DNA from: Bugula neritina
Lineage: Eukaryota > Bryozoa > Gymnolaemata > Cheilostomatida > Bugulidae
Assembly (NCBI GenBank): GCA_964035545.1
Contig: OZ037768.1
Coordinates: forward strand, 24,330,819-24,394,818
Reading direction: 5' to 3'
DNA length: 64,000 bases
The translations under genes were made by a program, and so were the position numbers. The notes below the pieces were generated by a model. That model did no database searches. It saw only the letters and a list, made by a program, of their open reading frames with translations, and was not told where the DNA came from. Shown piece after piece: positions 26,101-36,829 of the stretch. The first letter of the stretch is position 1; every line of letters starts with the position of its first letter.

Positions 26101-29100
26101 GTTTTACTTGAGTCACCAGGCAGAAATCATTTTATAGGATGAGAAAAGAACCATTTATTTGAAAATATTTGTAGCATTAAAAGTCAGCTATAAATACCAA
26201 ACCTATTTGATAACTTGAAACAAGTTATCTACTTACTTTTCTACTTACTTCTCTACTTACTCCTCTACTTACTTCTCTACTTACTTCTATACTTACTTCT
26301 CTACTCACTTCTCTACTCACTTCTCTACTTACTTCTCTATTTACTTCTCTACTCACTTCTCTACTTACTTCTCTACTTACTTCTCTATTTACTTCTATAC
26401 TTACTCCTCTACTTACTCCTTTACTTACTTCTCTACTTGCTTCTCTACTCACTTCTCTACTTACTTCTCTACTCACTTCTCTACTTACTTCTCTACTTAC
26501 TTCTCTACTCACTTCTCTACTTACTTCTCTACTCACTTCTCTACTTACTTCTCTACTTACTTCTCTACTTACTTCTCTACTTACTTCTCTACTTACTTCT
26601 ATACTTAAGGACTTACCTCTCTACTCAGGGTGATAGTAGTATAGTGAGTGTTGTCATGACAGCAGCCAGTAAATGTCAATAACTAGGGTTATACTAGATT
26701 AAATGTCAACTTCTCAACCATGCAGGAGCTATGCTAGGATTTAACATCTAGTCAGCACGAAACTAAGTGATTTGTATTCTTTTTGAAAACTAATTGCTTG
26801 GAATTGAGAAATGCAGGTACTTTGAGTATATGCCAAGGTGACATACAGGAAGCATGAGTTACTTCTCTCTAACCCTGCATTCAACAGATAATTAGCTTCA
26901 TTCTCTACCCCCCTCCCCCACCCACCCCCTTATCCTGCTCCCCATGACAACGTTGCTTACAATATTTATGAAAATGTCTTATCAAACTGTGTGTTTTTGT
27001 TAACAAAAGGTACATTATATGTAAGATAATACTGAGATGACTGCAGAAGAAGAAATGAATGAAACTGAACAAAAGAAAACACATTGAATATTATGTTCCG
27101 CCAAAAATTACGAACCACACCATGCTAAACAGAAATAAACACAATTTTATAGTTTACAAGTGGTTAATTCAAACTTTCAATTTTCAATTTCTGTTTATTT
27201 ACTTTAAGTAGGCAGCTGATTTCATCCGGGCTTAGATGACGGCCACATTTACTCGTGCCTGGGAATTCATCTTCTAGACCGAAATACATCTCTTACAGTA
27301 ATCACTATTTTTAACATCAATTATTGCGTGCCATTTAGTTCTCACCAGGAATGCATCTATCAATCATTCACAGACCTGTGGTTGGCATAATTTAGGGAAG
27401 GAGAGCCAAGAACTACTGGATATAAACCACAAACAGATGGATGTCAGCTTATTCTAAGAAAAAGGGGAATCCCCTTGAAGTCACTAATGGTCAATAAATC
27501 AGGGCTATCCATCAAAATCCTGAAGGGTGTGTCGGGCTATGTTATTAATTATAAAGTTATGTATAATATTATGTATATTACATTCATTGCATTTCTCTGA
27601 ATTCGGTAAATTGTATTTATCCTTAGTACAAAGTTTTGCTAAAGGGTACATAATCTCAATTCCAGTGTAACAACAACATTCAGTATTTCCAACCATTATA
27701 GTGTTGAAGGTTTTTATATGCTGACTGGTAGAAGTAGTCAAGGGGGGGATAATATCTTCACATTTTTGTAAACCTTGTAACTAGTTAACCTTTCAATGGC
27801 TAAAGTAACGTGTAATAATAAGCTATATTAAAATAAGAAAGTATAGTAAGTAGAGTATTATAGCGTAGCGTAGCGTAGTATAGTATAGCATAGTATAGCA
27901 TAGCATAGTATAGTAAGTATAGCATAGCATAGTATATAGTAAGTATAGTATAGTAAGTACAGCATAGTATAGTATAGTAAGTATAGTAAGTCTGGTGTTA
28001 TAGTGAGGAATGTAAGGGAGATGCTAAAATTATTATGACCAATTCAAGTGCCTGGATGCAATGACTCATCTCTGGTGTGCGCAAGCAATGACATATTATA
28101 TAGAAAAGCGTGCAGTGTGGGTGCGTAGTAATAACACGTAACATACAAGCATCTTCTATTTATAAACCTGGTTTTAGTCTCACTTACATGTGTCCATCTT
28201 GCACGTTTTCCTGTAAAACAGAAATGAAACACCAGTTACCTGACTACCAGTTAACTGACTACCAGTTAACTGACTACCAGTTAACTGACTACCAGTTAAC
28301 TGACTACCAGTTAACTGACTACCAGTTACCTGACTACCAGTTAACTGACTACCGTGTTTCAGTACATACTTTGTAGCAGGAGCAAATTAAAATGGCTGAA
28401 CGCATTTGGTCAGCATAACTTCATTGTTTCTTGTAAATATAAGAGTTGAAATAAGTTGAAATGACTTGGAAAGGCTGGTGAGACATAATTTATTGGTTCC
28501 AGCTGATTGGCTGGTTCCAAATGAAGGCGATTTCAGTTTGTTATTTTGTTCTACTTTATTATTAGGTTTGCAAAATAACTATACATTTGCGAGTTTGACT
28601 GAAATGGGTGTCAAAACATTAGCATAGCTAAAACTATGACTAAAACAATACGCCAGTCTATTTATACTCAGATCTCTTGCTTTTACAAGCCCTGTGAGCT
28701 ACAAACAACTAAAATTAAATGACAGCATATGTTTGGTCAATTATAATCAGGCAACTATATTCAAAAGCTTAAAATAGCAGAAATTTTATTTAAAACTATG
28801 AGTACCTGTTCGTTAGAGTTTAGAAAGTGAGTCACAGCGTCTGGGGTGGGATTAGAGTTTAGGAAGGCTTTGTCTCCTGTAAAATATTTAAACAGTTGAG
28901 ACTCTCAATTCACCCATGCAGCTGTGTTGTAGTGAATAATAATTTAAGTTAATAAGCAATGCCTCCCATAATACACACTGACACACGGAAACTGTGTATG
29001 CCATAATACACACTGACACATGGAAACTGTATATCTCATAATACACAGACACATGCAAACTGTGTATCTCATAGTACACACTGACACATGGAAACTGTGT

Positions 29101-31541
29101 ATCTCATAGTGCACACTGACACATGGAAACTGTATATCTCATAATACACACTATTTTCAATCATTTAAGTTAATGCAGCCTTCTGAGATCACTTGAGATA
29201 TGATAGACAATAATATCACAAGTAATTTTGCATTTCACTGGTTAGTAGAACTTTGATATTGTTGCAATGAGCCTTCAATTAAAACAGCTTTTTGATTGGC
29301 TAAAAATGGTCTTGAAATAAATTACTGTAAAGTAGTCATTCCACGGGTTTTGTATTAAATCTTTATTCTAGACAAGTTTGCTTTTAAAATATTCACATGG
29401 AAGATAGTAGGTAGTAAAAAAGGACATGCCACATTGACTAGGATGCTCTGCTGCCAATATGGTGGCTATAGTTCACTGCAGAAATAATATTCTGCAGTAG
29501 ATAATCTGTAATAACTATGAAACATACCACTTACTCTACTCAAATAACCCTTAGCGCAACTTGTCTTTCTAAAACCTTGAATCAAAATCTCTAATATATT
29601 CACAACTCTACCTTTGATGGGTTTAATAAATTCCCCTAGTGGTGAGAGAGTTAGGTGAATAAATCTTCTTAAAGGATTGCTCTATCTTGTCTAATAAATG
29701 GCCATTTAGGTCAAACACACATAATATTGTGATTTTCTAAGCATGAATTGACAAAAAGCATTTGACCAAAGGTAGAAAAAGTTAGTTGAAGTTGAGGGTG
29801 TAGATTGGTAACAGCCAAAACGCCGATTTTGAAATGAGCTGGGAAATGTGACGTAACAGCGCCAGCATTCCTGCTGGTCACGTGACTATACAAATGAATA
29901 ACTATAGAAATATGACTGTGAGATGTGATCTTTCAGCTCGTAATTTGTATATTTATAGAAGTGCAAATGTGAATTATCTCAATCTATAGTTTTTTGACAT
30001 GTTAAATAACATGTATGTGATAACATTAGGCCATATTTTGCTTGTAAACATAGAAAAAAGCATTGCAAAAACATGCATTCTTTAGGATGAATGCCTGCGA
30101 TCGATCTAAACTAGGTCAGATTGTGCAATATTACGGGCACACCAAAGCTGACCTATATAGCGCACTGTAACTGCTTGAGCGTTATTGGTTGATGTTGCGC
30201 TCAGCAACCTTGCATACTTGCACGTGCAGCATAGTTACTGGCGTTCACACGTCACGTATTAGGCTATTCTTTTTCATGGCTGAAAATTTTACCTCCCTCA
30301 AAATTGGAATTTTGAAAAGCTGTTTTCTAGGCATATATCCTTTTGCAAAGTCACAATTGTTTGCATACACATTAGATTATAGCTCATAATTATAATGTGA
30401 TTGTAATAAACTAAGATAGAGCAATCCTTTAAATGTTCTATTTGAAGAATGACTTTCAATTAACAGTCATGAATCACCGTTGGTATATAACTTATGACTA
30501 GTAGCTGTTAGAAAGTGGCCAAGCTCATTGGGGCATACCAGCAAAATTTTGTAGATCGAGATTGATTAAAAAAGTGTAGTACTTTAGCACAGATGGCTGG
30601 CTTTGCCAATTATAGCCTTTTAATTTGGTCTTGTAATGCTAACAGCAAAAAAGTGGTTTTCCAACATCAGACAAGTGCCATATGACAACACAGGATGCTG
30701 AACGCAGGCGCACAATTGCAAGTTCTAACAGTTTTGTAGGAATTTTCTAACTGCAGGGGAGTCACATTTCACACCTAAATGTCAAACCAAAAAGCTGTCA
30801 ACTACATCTAAGTGAATTAAGTCTAGACCTGTACACCAAACCGCAACATCGTGACTTCAACATATAAATTAATTTCTATTCTCAACACTTTAACGTAAGT
30901 CTTAACATACAGTTTCAGTTTGTTTTCTCTTCACGAGATAAAGTCTATCATTCTGGTAACTATATACTTAAGTTTATATACTTTAAATTATTCCCAGCAC
31001 AACACTCCACATACCTTTAGACTTGATAGAGTTGCAATCATATAATGAGAATTCCCTTGGGTCTTCTAATTGCCAATATGTGTTGTAAGATGATTTAGTA
31101 TCACTGTAAGTTAGTGTAGTATCACTGTAAGATGATGCACTATCACTATAAGTTGGTGTAGCTTCACTGTAAGTTAGTTTAGTATTACTATAACTTGGTG
31201 TAGTATCACTGTGAGTTAGTTTAGTATTACTATAACTTGGTGTAGTATCACTGTGAGTTAGTGTTTCACCATAAAATGTTCTGTTCTTATTTAGATGAGT
31301 TCTCAAATCAAGTGCTTGTAAGTTGTCTTCCCACTTTGGATAGTGTGAGTACGCTGGATAGTCAACTCTGAGGCCATCTCCTTCTACAAACAGTGTTGAG
31401 ATGTTCAGAATAGAGTACTGAGTCTAATTGAACGCCAAGTAGACACACCAAACAGTACTCACTTTTCATACCTTGAAGATGGCTGCCCTTGACTGATAGG
31501 TCTAAAGGTAGAGCGTATTCCTCACATTGCCTACTCATCAT
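23105..31541 (-). CDS. C2H2 zinc-finger paralogue A (7 exons; one splice donor lost)
   Basis: Exons 5' to 3': 31472-31541, 31015-31383, 28806-28876, 28188-28210 (23-base microexon), 24780-24909, 23877-24011, 23105-23293 (stop). Phases agree throughout and the sum 987 would give 328 aa. Residues 12-16 are PLDLS, the classic CtBP co-repressor docking motif. Exon 2 holds about 11 copies of a 7-residue Thr/Ser/Tyr repeat (TYSDTTP type) between a conserved WEDNLQALDLRTH block and a PREFSLYD block. The last exons encode four C2H2 fingers with a TGEKPY linker between fingers 3 and 4. It is probably a nuclear DNA-binding repressor. Odd: after the exon ending NPYTCQ (24780), the next bases are CT, not GT as in B and C, and a TA/CA microsatellite follows. 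As drawn, the two halves cannot be joined by a normal intron, so A may be a pseudogene or use another donor. Confidence 0.75.
24063..24405. mobile_element. MITE with about 70-bp TIRs in an intron of zinc-finger gene A
   Basis: Left arm starts GCCAAGGGCCACACGG and continues through TGCGTATTTTCG, CAAAGGTGTCCACTGT; the right arm is its complement, ending GTGGCCCTAGGC, with only scattered differences over about 70 bases. TA lies outside both ends, within a CTTA/TAAG context. The interior has no recognisable coding. The homologous intron in paralogue B lacks it, so the insertion postdates the duplication. Confidence 0.75.
24632..24765. repeat. TATG/TACG/CA microsatellite next to the lost donor of gene A
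   Basis: Compound TATATG, TATACG, CACACA and CGCGCG repeats ending 15 bases from the expected splice junction at 24780. Confidence 0.9.
25034..25138. repeat. TATAGTATATA microsatellite
   Basis: Alternating TA with interspersed C and G, forming several short inverted repeats; in the long intron of gene A. Confidence 0.85.
26228..26612. repeat. 12-bp (CTACTTACTTCT) array in an intron of gene A
   Basis: About 32 units of CTACTTACTTCT and one-base variants. It gives long open frames on both strands (YLL- and REVS-type repeats) only because the unit is a multiple of three. Minus-strand units contain AGTAAGTAG, another donor-like string. Confidence 0.9.
27843..27996. repeat. TAGTATAGCATAG array
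   Basis: Irregular 5-base-based array (TATAG, CATAG, CGTAG, TAAGTATAG) in the intron between the microexon and exon 5 of gene A. Confidence 0.85.
28232..28354. repeat. 15-bp (CCAGTTAACTGACTA) array beside the microexon
   Basis: Eight copies of CCAGTTAACTGACTA, starting about 22 bases upstream (minus strand) of the acceptor of the 23-base exon of gene A. The unit contains the palindrome AGTTAACT. Confidence 0.9.
28962..29155. repeat. 35-bp minisatellite in intron 2 of gene A, shared with gene C
   Basis: About five copies of a unit containing CACACTGACACATGGAAACT. The same unit lies at the homologous place in gene C (61830-61935), so the array predates the split of these paralogues. Confidence 0.85.
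29673..30428. mobile_element. TTAA-flanked TIR element in intron 2 of gene A
   Basis: Termini AGGATTGCTCTATCTT and its complement AAGATAGAGCAATCCT, each bounded by TTAA (29669-29672, 30429-30432). This pattern fits elements that duplicate TTAA (piggyBac or Kolobok type). At 756 bases with no recognisable transposase it is non-autonomous. Confidence 0.75.
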
Positions 31542-31586
31542 CTCTGAGTTCTTTCAAAACGACTGGCTGATTTCAGCCATACGTAT

Positions 31587-31665
31587 GCACATGCCCAGTC
31601 ACCCTTCATACCAGTCTGGTGTACGGCCTTCATCGCTTGAGCAGTCGTTTAGTAGGCGTGTCTTA
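31587..31665 (-). promoter_or_regulatory. Conserved promoter block of gene A
   Basis: On the coding strand, TAAGACACGCCTACTA lies about 110 bases and GTGACTGGGCATGTGC about 45 bases upstream of the ATG at 31541. Both boxes recur at matching places before genes B and C. They probably mark the core promoter or 5' UTR. Confidence 0.55.
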
Positions 31666-32299
31666 AGCCATATTCTATTGTCTTATTGGTCAATTGTCTA
31701 ATAGTAGTCTGTTTTACTAGTTTTAGCCTTAGAAACCTCAGAGCGCTCACCTATTGTTAAATGGACTCACCAAACCTTCCCATAAGCCGGCATATCTAAG
31801 CTGTATAATACGCTATCTAGAAAAACTGTGTTGGTTTTCGATGTGACAAAATTTAAACTCCTAGCCTGAATAAAGTTATCAGGTCTATTTGCTCAATTTT
31901 AATATTGCCGTGCTAGCTAAACCGACCAATAGACAGAGCTAACTGAATCACCGTGGGCAGTTATGTGCTTCAAGTCAAAGGCCTAATAGCATCGAGAATA
32001 TTTTTATTAGTAAATCAATTTGAAGTAAATAAAATTATATCTTTCCTAAATGAAGAAATTCACTATACATATATATGGTCTATGCCATCAGCCTTGTGTT
32101 TAAAGTTGTTTGCTTTTGGCTAAAATATACTCTAGAAGAACTTATGTACACTGTTACTAGTCTTCATGTAGCCAATTACAGTTGAATATCTTGTAATCTT
32201 TCCAGCTAGTCAAACTGCTATACTTCTACTACTGCACTGTCATTTTTAATAGCTGTTTGTATCTTTACTACAGAAATTTGTTGTTAGCTCCACAAAGAG

Positions 32300-32491
32300 C
32301 TACTTCATAAAGTATGACGGCAGTGCTAAAGCAATGGCAAGACTCAGTTGCGACATTTGGGAGAACTCATTGCGTTGAGCTCGTTGCTGCCGCTGTTGTT
32401 CTTCCTTCTGGTGTTTCCTGGCAGCAGCTTCTCTGTGGAGGACAGCCTGTTGTCTTCTCATCTTGATATAGTCAGACAGACTGTGTTTCTG
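32300..32491 (-). CDS. Orphan exon: basic coiled helix with an LSxAIAL tail, copy 2
   Basis: A CCCACACAG acceptor precedes KHSLSDYIKMRRQQ, a Gln/Arg/Glu/Ala-rich helix, RNEFSQMSQLSLAIALAL and PSYFMK then TAG. It pairs with 19753-19967; homology extends about 100 bases on the intron side and 60 beyond the stop. The conserved reading frame through the helix suggests it was coding in at least one copy. Its partner exons are unknown; the phase-0 entry does not match the phase-1 introns of the neighbouring PAN/mucin locus. Confidence 0.4.
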   Translation of the reverse strand, partial: QKHSLSDYIKMRRQQAVLHREAAARKHQKEEQQRQQRAQRNEFSQMSQLSLAIALALPSYFMK

Positions 32492-32620
32492 TGTGGGGAA
32501 GTACAATATTGTTTAGACAATTTATATTCCAGCCATTTAAAGCATTATAATATAATTTTAAACATCTTCAAAGGATTCAACAATTTTATGTAGAGAAGGT
32601 TCTAGAATATAGTTAATATG

Positions 32621-32650
32621 TATATATATATTATATATATATATTATATA

Positions 32651-32727
<77 letters not shown>
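32621..32727. repeat. (TA)n microsatellite
   Basis: About 50 TA dinucleotides with a few TTA interruptions at the left, about 130 bases beyond the orphan exon. Confidence 0.95.
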
Positions 32728-32729
<2 letters not shown>

Positions 32730-32920
32730 TTAAATGCATTTTCTTTCTATGAATTCCCTGTTGAGTCTAACAAAGCCACTGACCTTTACATCTCTAGTGC
32801 TTTAGGTCTTGATTGGATGATGTTTTTGACTCACACAAGAATTGTTACATGACCATATAGCACATAGCATATAGGATAAAGTACATAACATATAGCACAT
32901 AGCATATAGGATATAGTATA

Positions 32921-33601
32921 TTAGCTGATTCTTTGGTGGTAGTAGTGATGGAGGTGGTAGTTGTGGTGGTAGTTGTGGTGGTAGTGGTGGTGGCAGTGGT
33001 AGTGGTAGTGGTGGTAGTAGTGGTGGTGGTAGGTAGTGGTGGTAGTGGTAGTAGTAGTGGTGGTGGTAGTGGTGGTAGTGGTAGTAGTAGTGGTGGTGGT
33101 AGTGGTGGTAGTGGTAGTAGTAGTGGTGGTGGTAGTGGTGGTAGTGGTAGTAGTAGTGGTGGTGGTAGTGGTGGTGGTGACATCACAAGGCACGTTAGAT
33201 TGGTAGTCATACCTCTGGTTTATAGGACAAACTCGTAGTATTGTGTTATAGTTGGCGCACTGATAGTATCTGCTGCAGGAACAAGGATCAGCCTTGAGTC
33301 CTTCTGCTTCAGTGCACACAACATCTGGGGAATTACAGTAGTATGCATCACATTTGGGGACTTACAGTAGTATACACAACATCTGGGGAATTACAGTAAT
33401 ATACACACATTATATGTTATAGTATCTGTACATTATGGCATAATGTGTTTTCTGGTATGAGTATCATATTATTATGATCATACTCACCATCTCCACAAGT
33501 AGTAGTGGTAGTCATAGGCATTACTGTAGTGGTAGTCATAGGCATTACTGTAGTGGTAGTCATAGGCGTTGCTGTAGTAGTAGTCAGTATTGAAAGATTA
33601 G
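32921..33601 (-). CDS. Alternative 3' end or second gene: mucin-like exon plus partial chitin-binding domain
   Basis: Two exons in phase: 33488-33601 (Thr-rich, three copies of PMTTTT-type repeats, ending TTCG) and 32921-33324. The second opens with a type 2 chitin-binding (peritrophin-A) domain: Cys spacing C-x5-C-x9-C-x13-C matches, but the sixth Cys is missing because the domain runs into poly-Thr coded by (ACC/ACT)n. A shift inside the triplet array then turns Thr into Tyr/His until a stop. No signal-peptide exon is found for it alone, and both introns are phase 1, so it may be spliced to the upstream exons at 35.3 or 34.6 kb. Alternatively it is a decaying duplicate of the 34.1-kb exon. 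Confidence 0.55.
32933..33178. repeat. (GGT)n/(AGT)n triplet array, coding Thr on the minus strand
   Basis: Imperfect trinucleotide array with a higher-order unit of about 33 bases (GGTAGTAGTAGTGGTGGTGG inside). It codes the Thr tract of the minus-strand exon. The Gly/Ser and Val frames on the plus strand are shadows. Confidence 0.9.
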
Positions 33602-34122
33602 CTACTTAAACCCTCCACAGTTCTAACTAGTAAACTAATCTCAAACTATATACGTACATGTTTATTAAAATGTGTTATGGGATATTTTATAGTAACATTT
33701 ACCATATTCTCATTCGTTGTTTAGTGACTATTTCTGGTGATTATATGTGGAGGAGTAGAAGTTGCATTCACAGCATTACCATTTAGCTATAGAATGTAAT
33801 ACAACACACGATATATTCCATGTAATACACCACACAATATATTCCATGTAATACACCACACAATATATGCCACGTAATACACCACACGGAGGAGTTATAC
33901 ACATGATGATTTAGCTTAATAAAGTAAAGGTAAGAGTAGAAACACTAGCAGGTATTTATTAAAAGTTTTTTAAAGACTCTACTTTATGAATTTTACTAAT
34001 AAAACAGATATCAATGAATGTCGCGAATTTTCACAAAAGCATGAATACAGAATGACAATAAAATGGAATCTGCAAGCAAGTAAACTGATTAGATTAGTCT
34101 ATAGCTAGCTTCATACTGGATA

Positions 34123-35575
34123 CTATTTCCTGTCAATTTCACACTCCACCGTGTCCGGGTGAACGCACACCCGGATGTTGCTGTTGTAACGTGTTCCCGA
34201 GGCACAGTTCTGTAGAAGGGGCACTGAGTGACTGCACTGGTAGAATGAGGAGCAGGAACAGGGGTTCGGGTAATAGCCAAATGGGTCCGTGCAGACAACT
34301 TCTAAAATTTGAAGTCCAAAATAAGAGATGTTGTGAGTTATTATAGTTTGTAGCATTAGCTACAGTATATACAACATGGTGGTATGTCTTCCATAAAATA
34401 TTTATAGCTCCATAATGGAGTCTGTAGTTATAGCATATAACTATCATGTCGTATATAAATAATATACTTGTTACTTATTACTGTACAAATTTATAACTAT
34501 TATAATACATAGAGTAGAGTTGGTATATGATAATTAAAATAAAATCACCTGATATTATGATAAGTATATGTGCATTATTGTAACACAAAAACAACTGCCA
34601 TGTATAGAATATAATATATTAAATGTTGAATAAAAGTCTTACCACAAGATTGTAGCTCTGTACTTGTAGCTACAGTTGTTGGTGTAGTTGTCGGTGTACT
34701 GGTGGATGTAGTTGTTGGTGTAGTGGTAGATGTACTGGTAGATGTAGTTGTTGGTGTACTGGTAGATGTAGTTGTTGGTGTAGTGGTAGATGTAGTTGTT
34801 GGTGTAGTGGTAGATGTAGTTGTTGGTTTAGTTGTTGCTATTGAAGCTACAGATGTTAGAGTTGGTTTGTTGGAGTTGTTTGTTTCAACACGATTAGCGC
34901 TGTCCAAATTGGAATCAACTAAAAAAAGTAAAAAGCAGGAAAATATTAGTTTTAATTGAAATAATATTCAAATATTTTTAGCTGCAAGCCTAAGTGTGGA
35001 GTTTCAATAAAAATCTGATAAATAACTTAACTGAATAATTTCCGCACTTTTGCATGTCATGTGCGAAAAGAAAATTATGATTAATATCAAAAGTTAATTT
35101 AATTTAAATGTATCCGATTTAGAATATGTGGTATCTAACAGATATTTGCAAAACAGAGTCCAGTGAAAACTGCAAGTTTTGCGATGAGCAGAAAACTTAA
35201 ACGCAGCAGACAGCTAGTTGTGGAAACTAGCAGATATTTAGGCACACACATTTTTCCAAATACTTGAGTCTTATTTATTGCTTATTTATCTCTACCTTGA
35301 TAAATGGTTAAGGAGTTATCCTTCTTGCATTGAGGACAATTATCACCCAAGGTCAAGGTTCTGTTGGAATTGGAAATGTAGCAGAGTTCCTTTGTCTCAG
35401 AGTACCCGAATGTGTTACAGCTGATGTCTAACTGAAGTAGGCAAATACCTCCACACTCTATTGCTGATCTTACATCATAGAAAGTGTATGAGGGGTCAAT
35501 GGTGGTGAAGTGAGGCTTTCTAAAGCTGATGCCACAGTTGTTAGCTGAGAGGGCAAAGATCAGCCACGCCCACAT
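34123..35575 (-). CDS. Secreted PAN-like / mucin / chitin-binding protein, 244 aa
   Basis: Exons 35296-35575, 34643-34918, 34123-34301 (TAG); both introns are phase 1 and the sum is 735. The ATG at 35575 starts MWAWLIFALSANN, a good signal peptide; an AG acceptor 8 bases before it (TTGCAG) suggests a spliced 5' UTR. Residues 15-93 have six or more cysteines in a PAN/apple-like pattern (AIECGGICLLQLDISCNTF, ELCYI). Residues 94-185 are a Thr/Ser/Pro mucin tract of TTTSTTTPT-type repeats, expected to be O-glycosylated. The last 59 residues are a peritrophin-A domain with ideal spacing C-x5-C-x9-C-x12-C-x7-C (CSSFYQC, NCASGTRYNSNIRVC). It is probably an extracellular protein of a chitinous matrix, gut lining or mucus. 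The exact PAN assignment is less certain than the other domains. Confidence 0.85.
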
Positions 35576-35607
35576 TGTAGTCTGCAATCAGGTGAGTAGT
35601 TATAGAG

Positions 35608-36005
35608 TTAGTATATCAGTTAGAGTTGGTAGAGTAGTTAGAGTTGGTAGAGTAGTTAGAGTTGGTAGAGTAGTTAGAGTTGGTATAGAGTAGTTACAGT
35701 TGGTAGAGTAGTTAGAGTTGGTAGAGTAGAGTTGGTACAGAGTAGTTAGAGTTGGTAGAGTAGTTAGAGTTGGTATAGAATAGTTAAAGTTGGTAGAGTA
35801 GTTAGAGTTGGTAGAGTAGTTAGAGTTGGTAGAGTAGTTAGAGTTGGTAGAGTAGTTAGAGTTGGTAGAGTAGTTAGAGTTGGTAGAGTAGTTAGAGTTG
35901 GTAGAGTAGTTAGAGTTGGTAGAGTAGTTAGAGTTGGTAGAGTAGTTAGAGTTGGTAGAGTAGTTAGAGTTGGTAGAGTAGTTAGAGTTGGTAGAGTAGT
36001 TACCA
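35608..36005. repeat. 18-bp minisatellite upstream of the PAN/mucin gene
   Basis: About 21 copies of AGAGTTGGTAGAGTAGTT, starting about 35 bases upstream of the first coding exon. If the acceptor at the ATG exon is used, this lies in a 5' UTR intron, once more close to a splice site. Confidence 0.9.
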
Positions 36006-36097
36006 AGAGTACAGCTAAGAGGCTGCTTGTATTTCTCTGAATCTGGTATATCATCTTTGTATGAGGTTGTTGTTTTATATCTCCTATGGCGTATTGT

Positions 36098-36100
36098 AAC

Positions 36101-36185
<85 letters not shown>

Positions 36186-36208
36186 ATAAAATATATATAG
36201 AATATAGT

Positions 36209-36272
<64 letters not shown>
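36098..36272. repeat. Two (TA)n blocks
   Basis: TA runs at 36098-36182 and 36207-36272, separated by AGAATATAAAATATATATAG. Confidence 0.95.
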
Positions 36273-36275
<3 letters not shown>

Positions 36276-36687
36276 TGTATAAGATAATCTACACTAGTAG
36301 TTTATATAGTATAATACATACTGAAATCTCACCTTATTCATATCAGGGGGACAAACAAGTGCTGACTGTTCAGAGACAGCATATATGTAGATGCCTCTCC
36401 ACTCCTATTCAGAGTCTGTGGCGATAAACTAGTTTTATTTATAAACTAAGATTACTTGAAATAATCGCTAATTCAGGAAAAATAAGATGGCAATTGGATG
36501 ATATTAGAAATGGGAAATCTATAATAGGCTACATATAAGCTATAAGTGATGTGAATGACCTCCGGTATATTCTAAAGACTAAAATAACTAGATTGAGGTT
36601 CACTGACCTTTATATTGAGTAATTAGGTTACTCTAGTATCACACATTATAATTGGAAATATTCTTATCACCTTTCATTTTCTTTATC

Positions 36688-36822
<135 letters not shown>

Positions 36823-36829
36823 TTGCACA

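Noticed and set aside
26215-26682. Long open frames (YLLLYLL and REVSREVS) on both strands
   Set aside because: They come from a 12-base tandem array whose unit is a multiple of three; no start or splice context.
32933-33238. Gly/Ser-rich and Val-rich plus-strand proteins
   Set aside because: Opposite-strand readings of the Thr-coding triplet array.
35600-36211. 203-codon Asn/Ser/Tyr-rich frame upstream of the PAN/mucin gene
   Set aside because: It is the 18-base minisatellite plus TA runs; open only because 18 is divisible by three.
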